From Streptomyces nigrescens (lineage in GTDB: Bacteria; Actinomycetota; Actinomycetes; Streptomycetales; Streptomycetaceae): a stretch of DNA of 64,000 nt. Position 1 is the stretch's first letter; the number at the start of each line of letters is the position of its first letter. A model generated the notes under the pieces. The model saw only the letters and a list, made by a program, of their open reading frames with translations. It did not search any database and was not told the DNA's origin. Below, piece after piece: positions 7,400 through 15,741 of the stretch. The stretch lies in contig AP026073.1 in assembly GCA_024349765.1 (NCBI GenBank), forward strand, positions 3,472,001-3,536,000, given 5' to 3'. The translations under genes and the position numbers were made by a program.

Positions 7400-8035
7400 T
7401 CATCCATCAGACTTCTGCTTGCCGGGCTGATGCACGGGGTTGGCATCCGATTTCACAGCCGCCGCCAGCCCGTTCAACCGCAGGCGGGTGGCGCCGCGCA
7501 GGTGGGGGAAGTCATGGTCGGGCTCCGCGGAAGGGGTGAGGAAGGCCGCTTGCTCGGTCCACCGCACGTGGGTGCCGTCCGCCTCCGGGTGCAGTTCGAC
7601 GGTCACCAGCGAGGTCCAACGCGGCACGTCGTCCACATGGGACGTGTACGCGTAGACGATCCTCGACCCCGGCGTGATGTCGAGGTAACGAGATGTGTAT
7701 GCGAGCCGTTCCGGCGGTGCGTCTGGAATCGTGAAGACGCTGGACGCCGTCTCGCCGCCGTTCACGGTGAAGTCGTGGTCGTATGACACCTGGCGACCCG
7801 GCAGCTTGAACCACCGGCGCCGGACCGGAGTGTCGGCGAACGCCTCGAACACCGAGCTCGGAGGCGCGGGCAGGTGGCATTCGACCGTGAAGGTATCGTG
7901 CCGCACCCCTGGGACCGCGCCGCTGACCTGTCCGTCAACGTCCATGTCAGTGTCGGCGTCAGTGCCGGCATCAACGTCCGTGTCTGCGGCACGGGTTCCG
8001 GCGGTGTTGGTGGCCAACTTTTCCTCGCAGGGCAT
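7400..8035 (-). CDS. SRPBCC (START/Bet v1-fold, AHSA1-like) domain protein
   Basis: Protein of 211 aa. Residues about 17-35 form an Asp/Thr-rich acidic tract (DTDVDAGTDADTDMDVDG) that looks like repeat-expanded sequence. The SRPBCC fold covers about 48-200, with 'VECHLPAPPSSVFEAFADT' at its start, 'RRRWFKLPGRQ', and the closing 'GTHVRWTEQAAFL' strand plus C-terminal helix. These proteins bind hydrophobic ligands or act as cyclases or Hsp90 activators; none can be assigned. It is divergent from the HxlR regulator at 8239, and the pair probably forms a regulated unit sharing the GTTAC-N9-GTAAC site at 8063. Confidence 0.8.
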   Translation of the reverse strand: MPCEEKLATNTAGTRAADTDVDAGTDADTDMDVDGQVSGAVPGVRHDTFTVECHLPAPPSSVFEAFADTPVRRRWFKLPGRQVSYDHDFTVNGGETASSVFTIPDAPPERLAYTSRYLDITPGSRIVYAYTSHVDDVPRWTSLVTVELHPEADGTHVRWTEQAAFLTPSAEPDHDFPHLRGATRLRLNGLAAAVKSDANPVHQPGKQKSDG

Positions 8036-8062
8036 CGTGGCGGATCGGGCGAGTGCCCATTA

Positions 8063-8081
8063 GTTACTATCCGTATGTAAC
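8063..8081. promoter_or_regulatory. HxlR-type operator GTTAC-N9-GTAAC
   Basis: A perfect 5-bp inverted repeat with a 9-bp spacer lies between the SRPBCC gene and the HxlR gene. HxlR-family regulators commonly bind GTAC/GTTAC-type palindromes, so this is the best candidate site. Binding is inferred. Confidence 0.6.
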
Positions 8082-8138
8082 GGGGTCCGGCCGTAGCGAT
8101 CAAGGCGTCGCGCTCACGCACTTTCACGTCAGCTACGC

Positions 8139-8228
8139 ACTCGTAGGGAAGCTATGGGCTCGTAGGGAAGCTATGGGCTCGTGGGGAAGCGACGGACTCA
8201 TAGGGAAGCTACGCACTCGAAGGGAAGG
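8139..8228. repeat. 19-bp tandem repeat in the hxlR leader
   Basis: Units of the form RCTCGTAGGGAAGCTATGG begin at 8139, 8158, 8177, 8196 and 8215 (last one partial). The array ends in AGGGAAGGGG, which supplies the ribosome site of the HxlR gene. Each copy carries a GGGAAG purine stretch resembling a ribosome site. Confidence 0.85.
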
Positions 8229-8238
8229 GGACAGACGC

Positions 8239-8646
8239 ATGGATTCCGTACTGCGTGACCGGCTGGCGGCTGCCGGGGTCACGCCGGAGTGCGCGGCGAC
8301 CATCGGGCTCGTGCGTGACGTGCTCGCCCGTGTCGGGGACAAGTGGACCGTCCTGGTCATCACCACCCTCGCCGACGGACCGTTGCGCTTTACGGTCCTG
8401 CACGAGCGCATCGCCGGTGTGTCCCAGCGGATGCTGAGTGAGACACTCCGCTCACTGACCCGCGACGGACTGATCACGCGGACGGCTTACGCCGAAGTGC
8501 CGCCTCGCGTCGAATACACGCTCACCCCGCTGGGGCGTTCGCTCAGCGACACCGTCACGCACGTGGTGCGCTGGGTGCAGGAAAACCAGGTCGAGATCGT
8601 CCGCAATCGTGAGGTGTTCGACGGAGCCGATTCCGCGGCACCGTGA
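8239..8646 (+). CDS. HxlR family winged-helix regulator
   Basis: Protein of 135 aa from the ATG at 8239 (ribosome site AAGGGGA 6-8 nt upstream). It contains the complete HxlR domain: 'GLVRDVLARVGDKWTVLVI', 'LADGPLRFTVLHERIAGVSQ', 'MLSETLRSLTRDGLI' and the wing 'PPRVEYTLTPLGRSL'. No redox cysteine lies in the DNA-binding domain, although one Cys occurs at about residue 15 (TPECAATIG), where HxlR-type redox sensors often have theirs. The open frame extends upstream through the 19-bp repeat array, but that part lacks domain similarity. It probably regulates the divergent SRPBCC gene. Confidence 0.88.
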   Translation: MDSVLRDRLAAAGVTPECAATIGLVRDVLARVGDKWTVLVITTLADGPLRFTVLHERIAGVSQRMLSETLRSLTRDGLITRTAYAEVPPRVEYTLTPLGRSLSDTVTHVVRWVQENQVEIVRNREVFDGADSAAP

Positions 8647-8710
8647 CGCAGCGGGCGGTACCGCTGCGTTCGCCACTCGTTGGGTGCGCGGCGGTACGGC
8701 CGAGCCCGGA

Positions 8711-9403
8711 TCAGGGGGTCAAGGGCCCGTGCAGGATCCGCCGGCCCGCCTTCTCATCGCCGTCCCAGACGAACGCGACGCCGTCGAGTGCCATCCGGCC
8801 CCACAGGAGAAGCAGCAACGATTCCGCGGGCGCGGCCAGCGCGGCTACCGGTACGCCGGGACCGTACTCCCACGACGCGCCGGTGTCGGTGGCTTCCAGG
8901 CGCAGGGCGGCCGCGGGTGAGGGTGTGCGCCCGCGGGCGATCTGCCGGGGCGCCATCGTGTCGAAGACCTCGGCCACCCCCTCGCCCGCGAGTTGGGCGT
9001 CGAGCGGTCGTGGGGTGCCCGACGCGCGTTCGGCATCCCAGCGGTGGATGAGCGCCTCCATGCAGCGGCGCCGCTGCCAGAAGCCGACGGTGTGTGGTGG
9101 GTGGAACGTCCAGGCGGGAGCGGACGGATCGGTGTCCAATGCCTCGTACAGGGTCTGCGACGTGTCGTCGAACCACCGCACCAGGGCGGCTCGTTCGCAT
9201 GGCGCCGCAGGGGGCTCGTAGCCACCGCGCCTCTGGGTGACTGCGGCGGCCGCCCGGAGGTTCGAACCGCCCAGATGCTCCGCCAGTTCACGCAACGTCC
9301 AGTCACCGCAATGCTCGACCGGCGCGGCCAGATCGCCGTCAAGGCAGTTCCGGAAAGCGTCCAGTTCACGGCGCAGGTGGCGGAGAAGCGAAGAGGGGTC
9401 CAT
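8711..9403 (-). CDS. Maleylpyruvate isomerase family (mycothiol-dependent, DinB_2-like) protein
   Basis: Protein of 230 aa. The N-terminal four-helix DinB/MDMPI domain (about 1-140) has the metal-binding histidine pattern: 'CGDWTLRELAEHLGGSN' and 'RRRCMEALIHRWDAERASG', with H in 'AEHLG' and 'IHRWD'. The C-terminal domain (about 150-230) is the MDMPI_C / SCP-like domain ending 'LLLLLWGRMALDG'. The family includes mycothiol-dependent maleylpyruvate isomerase, but most actinobacterial members are uncharacterised metal-dependent mycothiol transferases. No gentisate pathway genes are nearby, so the substrate is open. Confidence 0.8.
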   Translation of the reverse strand: MDPSSLLRHLRRELDAFRNCLDGDLAAPVEHCGDWTLRELAEHLGGSNLRAAAAVTQRRGGYEPPAAPCERAALVRWFDDTSQTLYEALDTDPSAPAWTFHPPHTVGFWQRRRCMEALIHRWDAERASGTPRPLDAQLAGEGVAEVFDTMAPRQIARGRTPSPAAALRLEATDTGASWEYGPGVPVAALAAPAESLLLLLWGRMALDGVAFVWDGDEKAGRRILHGPLTP

Positions 9404-9577
9404 GCGGCGAAACTATCCGACGCGGCGGGAGCCGGCACCGGCCCTCACCGCGGAGGCCGCCGGGTGGGCCACCAGGTGGGCCGGCGCGGTCGGCGTCGCG
9501 TCGGCGCGGTCAGTGCGTCCCGTGCGATGTCCGCCGGCCCGCGCCCAGCTGCGTGAAGGGTCTGTCGAACGGTGCGG

Positions 9578-9889
9578 TCAGGACGGTTCGTTCGTGTCCG
9601 GGAAGACGACGGTGAGGAGCCCGGGAAAGCGCGCTTCGAGATCGTCCGCGCGCAACGTGAGGTAGTTTCTGCGGCCTTCGTGGCGCAGGTGGATGACACC
9701 GCTCTCGCGCAGGACCCGCCAGTGGTGGGTGAGGGTGGATTTCGGTGCACCCGTCTCGATCGCTCCGCAGTAGGTCTCCACTCCCGATGCGAGTGCCCGG
9801 ACGATCTTCATGCGCACCGGGTGCCCGAGCGCGGCCAGCACGTCCTCGAGCGTGATCTGTTCGCGGGTCGGGTGCAGGAGAGCGGGCAT
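9578..9889 (-). CDS. ArsR-type winged-helix regulator
   Basis: Protein of 103 aa with a complete ArsR/SmtB-like winged helix: 'TLEDVLAALGHPVRMKIVRA', recognition helix 'GAPKSTLTHHWRVLRESGVI' and wing 'EGRRNYLTLRADDLEARFPG'. The 'KSTLTHHWRVLR' form is the group that senses non-metal signals. It is divergent from the alpha/beta hydrolase gene at 10027 and could regulate it. The leader on this side holds a repeated ATATCCGT (9906-9921). Confidence 0.85.
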   Translation of the reverse strand: MPALLHPTREQITLEDVLAALGHPVRMKIVRALASGVETYCGAIETGAPKSTLTHHWRVLRESGVIHLRHEGRRNYLTLRADDLEARFPGLLTVVFPDTNEPS

Positions 9890-9984
9890 GGTCCGACCCT
9901 ACGGCATATCCGTATATCCGTACATCGGCCGTTGGCATGCACGGCAAGTGTGCGCTGTGCAGCGGGAGTTGAGCTTGGACTATG

Positions 9985-10001
9985 GTACGGTTCCACCGTA
10001 C
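9985..10001. promoter_or_regulatory. Palindromic operator GTACGG-N5-CCGTAC
   Basis: A perfect 6-bp inverted repeat with a 5-bp spacer lies 26 bp before the hydrolase start at 10027, between it and the ArsR gene. This is the usual position for a TetR- or ArsR-type operator. Candidate binders are the flanking ArsR (9578) or the TetR gene on the other side of the hydrolase (11048). Confidence 0.6.
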
Positions 10002-10026
10002 AAACGTACTTGATCCCGGGGGTCGC

Positions 10027-10968
10027 ATGCCTGGCGCAGTGTCCGAAGCGGAGCTGGCACGTTCGCTGGAGGGTGGGTTCGTCAGTCGTCACGCCGACAT
10101 CGGCGGGGTTCGCCTGCATTACGTGGAAGGTGGCCACGGCGATCCGCTGCTGCTGTTGGGGGGATGGCCGCAGACGTGGTGGCAGTTCCACAAGATCATG
10201 CCCGCACTCGCCGAGCACTTCCGGGTCATCGCCGTGGACCTGCGCGGCATGGGAGGCTCGGACAAACCCGCCGGCGGGTACGGCAAGAAGGCCATGGCCG
10301 CGGACATCCGCGGCCTGGTGGGCCACCTCGGACATGACGCCGTGCACATCGCGGGGCACGACATCGGGGGCATGGTCGCGTACGCATTCGCCGCCAACCA
10401 CCCCGAACTGACGGGTCGGGTCGCGCTGTTGGACATCGCGCCGCCCGACGACCGGTTCTTCCGCTACTCCCTGCTGCCGGTGCCCGGGCGCCACCAAGTC
10501 GACGGCGACATCCATGCCGGCCCCGGCCGGTTCCTGTGGTGGTTCGCCTTCAATCAGGTCCCCGACCTGCCGGAACGGCTCCTCGCCGGCCGGGCCCGGT
10601 TGCTGATCGACTGGATGATCGACTACCTCGCCGCAGACCCCGCCGCCCTCACCGACCACGACCGGGACGTGTACGCCCGCGCCTACTCCAGCGACGAGGC
10701 GATCCGCGCGGGCAACGCCTGGTACCGGGCCCTGCCCCAGGACATCGCCGACGGCAAGACATACGCTCCGCTGAGTGCGCCGGTGCTGGCCCTCGGCGGC
10801 GGCGAAGGCACCCGCGCCCTCCTGGAGCCGGTCCTCGCGCCCCGGGTCACCGACCTCGAGATCGTCGAAGTCCCCGACAGCGGTCACTACATCGCCGAGG
10901 AACAACCCGAAGCGGTCGTCGGCCACTTCCTCCGCTTCTTCCGCGACCGACCGCACGACGCCGCGTGA
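10027..10968 (+). CDS. Alpha/beta hydrolase, epoxide-hydrolase-like
   Basis: Protein of 313 aa from the ATG at 10027 (GGGGG 5-8 nt upstream; an earlier ATG at 9982 would run through the operator palindrome). Alpha/beta-hydrolase features: oxyanion 'LLLGGWPQTWWQFHK', the nucleophile elbow 'IAGHDIGGMVAYAFA' with Asp (G-H-D-I-G), 'DLRGMGGSDKP', and a terminal His in 'VPDSGHYIAEEQPEAV'. An Asp nucleophile at the elbow indicates an epoxide hydrolase or haloalkane dehalogenase, not an esterase. It is divergent from an ArsR gene and convergent with a TetR gene. Confidence 0.85.
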   Translation: MPGAVSEAELARSLEGGFVSRHADIGGVRLHYVEGGHGDPLLLLGGWPQTWWQFHKIMPALAEHFRVIAVDLRGMGGSDKPAGGYGKKAMAADIRGLVGHLGHDAVHIAGHDIGGMVAYAFAANHPELTGRVALLDIAPPDDRFFRYSLLPVPGRHQVDGDIHAGPGRFLWWFAFNQVPDLPERLLAGRARLLIDWMIDYLAADPAALTDHDRDVYARAYSSDEAIRAGNAWYRALPQDIADGKTYAPLSAPVLALGGGEGTRALLEPVLAPRVTDLEIVEVPDSGHYIAEEQPEAVVGHFLRFFRDRPHDAA

Positions 10969-11047
10969 TCGGCGCCGCCACCCGCTGACCGCCGCCCGGC
11001 GGGTGGACGATCGGCGCGCGTGCCGCGCGCTGGCCGGCGCCCGTCTG

Positions 11048-11674
11048 TCAGGCTCCTGCAGGCGAACGCGGGCCGGTGTCGTGGCCCCACGCGCCGTCAC
11101 CGAGGACAAGGCGCAGAGCCGCTTCGGCAACGCGTTGGAGTCGAGCACGCGGGACGCCGGAGGCGGCTTGGACGGCGATGCCGTCGGTGAGGGTGTGCAA
11201 CAGGGAGGCCAGGGTTGCCGGGTCGGCTCCGGCGGGCAGGTCGTCCAACTGCTCCAGGCGGCTGCGCAGTGCGGCCTCGGCGGCTTTGCGCACGGCGGTT
11301 GCGTCCTGCCGGGCGCGCTCGGCACCCGGACCGCAGGCGTGCACGCCTTTGACGGTGAGGCAGCCCCGGGAGGCGCCGTCGCCCGCGGTGAGTTCGACGC
11401 TGCAGAGGACCAGGCGCTGGGCAAGTTCGGCGAATGTCGGCGCGGTGAGCGCCGCCTCGGCGAACGCGGCCGGCCCGCGCAGGTAGCGACCGAGAACCGT
11501 GGCGAACAGGTCCTCCTTGTTGCCGAAGGCGGCATACATGCTGGGCTTGTTGATGCCCATCGCGCCGGTGAGGTCCGCCAGCGACGCGCCCTCGTAGCCG
11601 TGGCGCCAGAACACGTCCAGTGCGCGGTCGAGTGCTGCGTCGACGTCGAAAGCGCGCGGTCGGCCACCAGGCAT
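11048..11674 (-). CDS. TetR/AcrR family transcriptional regulator
   Basis: Protein of 208 aa. The N-terminal domain starts 'GRPRAFDVDAALDRALDVFW', followed by the HTH 'LADLTGAMGINKPSMYAAFGNKEDLFATVL', the AcrR/YxaF type. The C-terminal domain has Cys in 'SRGCLTVKGVHACGPG', a pattern seen in regulators of oxidoreductase genes. A TACC-N4-GGTA palindrome (11697-11708) just upstream is a likely autoregulatory site. The gene is convergent with the alpha/beta hydrolase and divergent from the broken oxidoreductase at 11706. Confidence 0.85.
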   Translation of the reverse strand: MPGGRPRAFDVDAALDRALDVFWRHGYEGASLADLTGAMGINKPSMYAAFGNKEDLFATVLGRYLRGPAAFAEAALTAPTFAELAQRLVLCSVELTAGDGASRGCLTVKGVHACGPGAERARQDATAVRKAAEAALRSRLEQLDDLPAGADPATLASLLHTLTDGIAVQAASGVPRARLQRVAEAALRLVLGDGAWGHDTGPRSPAGA

Positions 11675-11696
11675 GCGACTCTCCTCTCCTGTTTCT

Positions 11697-11708
11697 TACC
11701 TATCGGTA
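11697..11708. promoter_or_regulatory. TACC-TATC-GGTA operator candidate
   Basis: A 12-bp inverted repeat lies 22 bp upstream of the TetR start at 11674, exactly where the truncated oxidoreductase relic begins. It probably serves TetR autoregulation. Confidence 0.5.
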
Positions 11709-12554
11709 CAGGGCCGCCCTGGAGGCGGGCAAGCATGTCGTGTCCGAATGGCCGTTGGGGGTGAACGCCGAGGAAGCCCGGTCCCTCGCCGACGCCGCGT
11801 GCGCCGCGGGCGTGCGGCATGCGGTGGTGCTGCAGGGCCTTCACTCGCCCGACGTCCGGTTCGTTGCCGATCTGCTGGCGGAGGGCGGGCTCGGGCGCCT
11901 CGAGTCGGCCGTCCTGGTCGCGGACGGCGACCCGTTCGGGGGGAGCGCCATCCCATCGGACCAGGCTTGGACGCTCGACCCGCGGCCGGGGCCTCCATCG
12001 TCAGCATCATGGCCGGGCACTTCCTGGCGACGCTGGAACGCATCACCGGCCCCTTGGCGTCGGTGTCGGCGCGGCTTCCGCTCCTCCACGAGCAGGTGAC
12101 CGTCGCGGGATCCGGGGAACGTCGGCGCAACGGCACTCCGGGGCACGTACTGCTCCACGGGAGGCTGGCCGACGAGGCGACCGTGTCGGTGGCTGTCCAC
12201 GGCGGCAACCGACCGGACGAGGTCGGCTTCTTCCTCAAACTCGCCTGTGAACGGGGGACGTTGATCGCGGTGCCCCGCCGCCCCGGCATGTACATGCACT
12301 GGACCGACTGGAACATCACCGTGAACGGCGAGCCCGTCGCGGTGCCGGCGGCCTACCGCACCGTCCCCGAGGCGGTGCCCGCGGGGCCGGCACTCAGGAT
12401 CGCTGAGCTCTACCGCGACTTCGCCCAGGCTCTCGCCGAGGACCGGCCTGCCTGTCCCGACTTCGACGAGGCCACCCGCTATCACCGCCTCCTTGCCACG
12501 ATCGAACGTTCCGCAGCGAACGGTGCGCAGGAGAGCGCCGTCATGAGGCGGTGA
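11706..12554 (+). pseudogene. Gfo/Idh/MocA-family oxidoreductase, 5'-truncated and frameshifted
   Basis: The sequence begins inside the protein at 'YRAALEAGKHVVSEWPLG', the strand after the NAD(P)-binding Rossmann core, so the GxGxxG start is missing. It reads on to 'QAWTLDPR' at about 11990 and then needs a one-base shift to continue with 'GASIVSIMAGHFLATLERI' through the C-terminal domain to 'ESAVMRR'. The remaining C-terminal dimerisation domain is well preserved (MYMHWTDWNITVNGEPV). The loss of the 5' end lies exactly where the promoter of the divergent TetR gene sits. It may be the decayed former target of that repressor. Confidence 0.75.
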
Positions 12555-12690
12555 GGCGCTCGCCGGTGGGGCAGGCGGTCGAAGGGGGGACCGGCAGGCG
12601 AGAGGGCCACGGTCGCCAACGTGCTCTTCGTGCTCTTCGCGCCGGCGCGCAATCGTCGACCAGACCCCGGCCGATGTCACCGTTTGCACC

Positions 12691-12730
12691 GTGTGGTTTT
12701 CCGCAGGTTGCGCACTGCGGAAAACCACAC
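12691..12730. terminator. Perfect 15-bp stem hairpin terminator
   Basis: Arms GTGTGGTTTTCCGCA and TGCGGAAAACCACAC pair exactly around a 10-nt loop. It lies between the oxidoreductase relic and the DedA gene. It can act on either strand, and the T/A run inside the stem is notable. Confidence 0.8.
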
Positions 12731-12835
12731 CGGGCCGGACGGCAATCCTCATACCGTCGCTGATCTGCGGTTTCTAGCTTGGAGGGGCATCGGGGCGGCT
12801 GCCTCGGATGACCGACCGCCAGCTTGGAGACGCAC

Positions 12836-13498
12836 ATGCACGTCATGTACTTGGCCCTGCCGCAGGAGCCCGCGAACGGTATCGCGGGCTGGGCCGCCCA
12901 TCTCGTCGACGTCTTGGGCGGACCGGGAGCCGGTCTGGCCATCGCGCTGGAGAACCTCTTCCCGCCGCTCCCCAGCGAGGTCATCCTGCCGCTGACCGGG
13001 TTCGCCGCCGGGCAGGGAGTGCTCACCCTGGTCTCGGCGCTGTTCTGGACCACGCTCGGCTCCGTTGTGGGAGCCGTGATCCTCTACTGGATCGGCATGC
13101 TCTTCGGCCGCGAACGCATGCACGCGATCTGGGCGAAGCTGCCGCTGGTGAAGGCCTCGGATCTGGTGCGGACGGAGGAGTGGTTCGCCAGGCACGGCAC
13201 CAAGGCGGTCTTCCTCGGCCGCATGGTGCCGATATTCCGGAGCCTCATCTCCGTACCGGCGGGGGTGGAGCGGATGCCTCTGCCGGTGTTCATCATGCTG
13301 ACCACGCTCGGCAGCCTGATGTGGAACTCCGTGCTGGTGCTGGCCGGCTACTGGCTGGGTGACCAGTGGGCGGTGGTGGAGGGCTATGTCGGGATCCTGT
13401 CCAAGGTGGTCGTGGTCCTCGTCGTCGGTGCCCTCGTCGGGTACGTGGCTGTGCGGCTGCGGGGACGGAACCGGGCCCAGCACCGGCGCACTTCGTGA
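12836..13498 (+). CDS. DedA family membrane protein
   Basis: Protein of 220 aa. DedA (SNARE-associated, VTT-domain) features are present: the re-entrant segment 'LENLFPPLPSEVILPLTGFA', 'GSVVGAVILYWIGMLFGRE' and the conserved 'FLGRMVPIFRSLISVPAGVERM', followed by two C-terminal membrane helices. DedA proteins act as lipid scramblases or flippases (for example undecaprenyl-phosphate recycling) and need an intact membrane potential. The ATG at 12836 has GGAGA 6 nt upstream; an in-frame TTG at 12824 is an alternative. The gene stands alone after a strong terminator. Confidence 0.85.
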   Translation: MHVMYLALPQEPANGIAGWAAHLVDVLGGPGAGLAIALENLFPPLPSEVILPLTGFAAGQGVLTLVSALFWTTLGSVVGAVILYWIGMLFGRERMHAIWAKLPLVKASDLVRTEEWFARHGTKAVFLGRMVPIFRSLISVPAGVERMPLPVFIMLTTLGSLMWNSVLVLAGYWLGDQWAVVEGYVGILSKVVVVLVVGALVGYVAVRLRGRNRAQHRRTS

Positions 13499-13503
13499 CC
13501 CCT

Positions 13504-13551
13504 CACACGCACCCCCACAGGCAATCCCACACGCACCCCCACAGGCAATCC
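13504..13551. repeat. 24-bp direct repeat, two copies
   Basis: CACACGCACCCCCACAGGCA plus ATCC is repeated head to tail at 13504-13527 and 13528-13551, directly after the DedA stop codon. Confidence 0.9.
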
Positions 13552-13638
13552 CACGGGCACTCCCGCACGACGGGCCCGCTCCTCGCACAGCCTGGTCGAT
13601 CTTGCTCCGCGTGTGCGGCCGCATTAGGCTCCGGCTCC

Positions 13639-14865
13639 GTGCAGGGGGACTCCGCGGACATCACCATCACCCATCCTCATGCGGACCCGCCGGGTCGGGA
13701 CGGCTTCGGGGGAGACGATCCGGCGGTGGCCCGGACGCCTCCGTGGCCGCGCAGAAGCCTCGGCACGCTTCTCGGCTGCGTCACCGCCCTGTTCGGCTTC
13801 CTGTACCTCCTCCTTGTCGGCACCGCCCTCGGCCCTTTCCTGGTCTGGCCACCCACCCGAACCGCCGCCCTGGACATCCTCACCACGGGAGCCCGCCGGC
13901 TGGCAGCCCTGGAGCGATCCCGCCGGTCCGGGTTCTTCGGCGACCGCTTTCCCGAGCACTACCGGGCGTCCGACCGGAAGACCCTGCGTTATCTGGCCGT
14001 CCGCAGTTGTTCGGGGTTGCTGTGCGCCGTCGTGATCGGACTGCTGGGTTTCGGCGTCGTCCTGGCGGGGCTGCTGCTGTGGGGGACGGTTCAGGGCAGG
14101 CTCCGGTGGGACGAGTTGCTGATGCAGGTGGTTCTGGGCGGGGTGCTGCTCTTCCTCGACCTCCAGGGGCTCGTTTCGCTGGCCACATTGGATGCGCGGA
14201 GCGCCCGTGAGTGTTTCGGCCCCTCCGAGCGGGAATTGCTGCGGCGACGCATCGACGAGCTGGCCACCAGCCGGGCCGCGGTGGTCCAGGCGGTGGACGC
14301 GGAACGCCGGCGCATCGAGCGGGATCTCCACGACGGGGTGCAGCAGCGGCTGGTGGCGCTCGCCATGCTGCTCGGGCGTGCGCGCAGGCGGCGCGATCCC
14401 GGGCAGGCGGACGCCCTGCTGCGCCAGGCACACCAGGAGTCCCAGGATGTCCTCGCGGAACTGCGCGAAGTGGCCTGGCGCGTCTACCCCTCGGCGCTGG
14501 ACAGCCTGGGGCTCGAGGAGGCGCTGGGTGGGGTGTCCGAGCGATGCGGTATCCCCGTCCGGACGCGGTTCGACGTCGCCGGACCGCTTCCGCAGCCGGT
14601 GGAGACCGCCGCGTACTTCGTGGTGTCGGAGTCCGTGACCAACGCGGCCAAGCACGCCGGTGCCACGTCCGTCTCGATCCAAGTCGTCCTCCACGGACGG
14701 TTGCTGACGGTGCGCATCCAGGACAACGGCAGGGGTGGTGCGGATCCCTCGGGCAGCGGCCTGAGCGGGTTGCGCAGCCGGGTGGCCGCGCTCGACGGCG
14801 CTCTGCACATCGACAGCCCGCCAAGGGGACCGACCACCATTACCGCGGAGCTGCCATGCGCGTGA
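13639..14865 (+). CDS. Sensor histidine kinase, HisKA_3 (NarL-partner) type
   Basis: Protein of 408 aa. The N-terminal sensor part has three or four membrane segments (about residues 40-65, 115-140 and 150-175) with a PspC/DUF1700-like look. The dimerisation/phosphoacceptor box is 'RIERDLHDGVQQRLVALAML' (His about 231). The ATPase domain has 'VSESVTNAAKHAGATSVSI' and 'DNGRGGADPSGSGLSGLRSR'. I chose the GTG at 13639 because TAGGCT (13625-13630) lies about 8 nt before it, pointing to a leaderless transcript; the open frame upstream merely shadows dedA. It overlaps its response regulator by 10 bp. Confidence 0.85.
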   Translation: MQGDSADITITHPHADPPGRDGFGGDDPAVARTPPWPRRSLGTLLGCVTALFGFLYLLLVGTALGPFLVWPPTRTAALDILTTGARRLAALERSRRSGFFGDRFPEHYRASDRKTLRYLAVRSCSGLLCAVVIGLLGFGVVLAGLLLWGTVQGRLRWDELLMQVVLGGVLLFLDLQGLVSLATLDARSARECFGPSERELLRRRIDELATSRAAVVQAVDAERRRIERDLHDGVQQRLVALAMLLGRARRRRDPGQADALLRQAHQESQDVLAELREVAWRVYPSALDSLGLEEALGGVSERCGIPVRTRFDVAGPLPQPVETAAYFVVSESVTNAAKHAGATSVSIQVVLHGRLLTVRIQDNGRGGADPSGSGLSGLRSRVAALDGALHIDSPPRGPTTITAELPCA

Positions 14866-15500
14866 TGATCGCCGAGGATTCGACCCTGCTACGGGAAGGA
14901 ATGGTCCGGCTGCTCGTCGAAGAGGGGCACGAGGTTCCGGCTGCCTTCGGTGAGGCGGTGTCCCTGCTGAAGGAGATGGAGTCGCGGCGACCGGACATCG
15001 TCGTCCTGGACATCCGGATGCCGCCGACGCACACCGACGAGGGGCTGCGCGCGGCACTGGAGATCCGCGAGCGGTGGCCGGAGGTCGGGGTGCTGATGCT
15101 GTCCCAGCACATCGAGCGCAACTATGCGGCCCAGCTTCTGGCCGCGAGCGCGGAAGGGGTGGGATACCTCCTCAAGGACCGGGTGGCGCAGGTCGAGGAG
15201 TTCCTGGATGCCTTGGAACGCGTCCATGCGCGCGGCGCTGCGATCGACCCCGAGGTGGTGCGGCACCTGGTCGTCCGCACCACGCACACGGACCCGCTGG
15301 CGCGTCTCACCCCTCGCGAACGCAGCGTCCTGGAGGCTCTGGCACAAGGGCACACCAACACGGCCATCGCGCAGAAGCTGCACATCTCGTTGAGCGCGGT
15401 GGAGAAGAACCTCAACACCATCTTCGGCAAGCTGGAACTGCCGCAGACCACCGGTTACAGCCGGCGGATCCTGGCGGTGCTGAGATTTCTGAAGTCGTAG
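14856..15500 (+). CDS. NarL/LuxR-type response regulator
   Basis: Protein of 214 aa. The receiver domain (about 1-120) has the acidic pair near residues 7-8 and phosphorylation Asp52 in 'IVVLDIRMPPTH', with Lys in 'GYLLKDRV'. The LuxR HTH occupies the C-terminus: 'LTPRERSVLEALAQGHTNTA' and 'LHISLSAVEKNLNTIFGKL'. The start at 14856 lies inside the last codons of the kinase gene, so the two are translationally coupled and form one signalling pair. The signal and regulon are unknown. Confidence 0.9.
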   Translation: MRVMIAEDSTLLREGMVRLLVEEGHEVPAAFGEAVSLLKEMESRRPDIVVLDIRMPPTHTDEGLRAALEIRERWPEVGVLMLSQHIERNYAAQLLAASAEGVGYLLKDRVAQVEEFLDALERVHARGAAIDPEVVRHLVVRTTHTDPLARLTPRERSVLEALAQGHTNTAIAQKLHISLSAVEKNLNTIFGKLELPQTTGYSRRILAVLRFLKS

Positions 15501-15741
15501 GTGGCCGGAGCGACTGGCCCGTACCTGCGAGGTTGACCGGACCCCATTTGCGCGGCACATCCCTGGGCCCCGCTGCCTCATGGACTTCACCCATGCCTGA
15601 TGCGGCACCGCCAGGCAAATTCTCCCGGAGGTCACGCGCCCGTTCGCCAAGGGCGGGATCCTGTTCCATGACCCTCGCCGAGGACAGCGACCGCGAGGGC
15701 ATCTGGCACACGTGAGGCAACTCCGAAAGGGCATCGGCAGA

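Noticed and set aside
8139-8228. Regular repeats considered as a CRISPR array
   Set aside because: Units are contiguous with no unique spacers and no cas genes occur; the same holds for the arrays at 5, 3474 and 39631.
9808-11844. 678-aa minus-strand open frame across hydrolase and TetR genes
   Set aside because: Arg/Pro/Ala-rich shadow; the real genes in this interval are the hydrolase (plus) and TetR (minus, another frame).
15665-15705. CCCTCGC/GCGAGGG inverted repeat before the DUF4185 gene as a terminator
   Set aside because: Short 7-bp arms with a long loop, not above background for this GC content.
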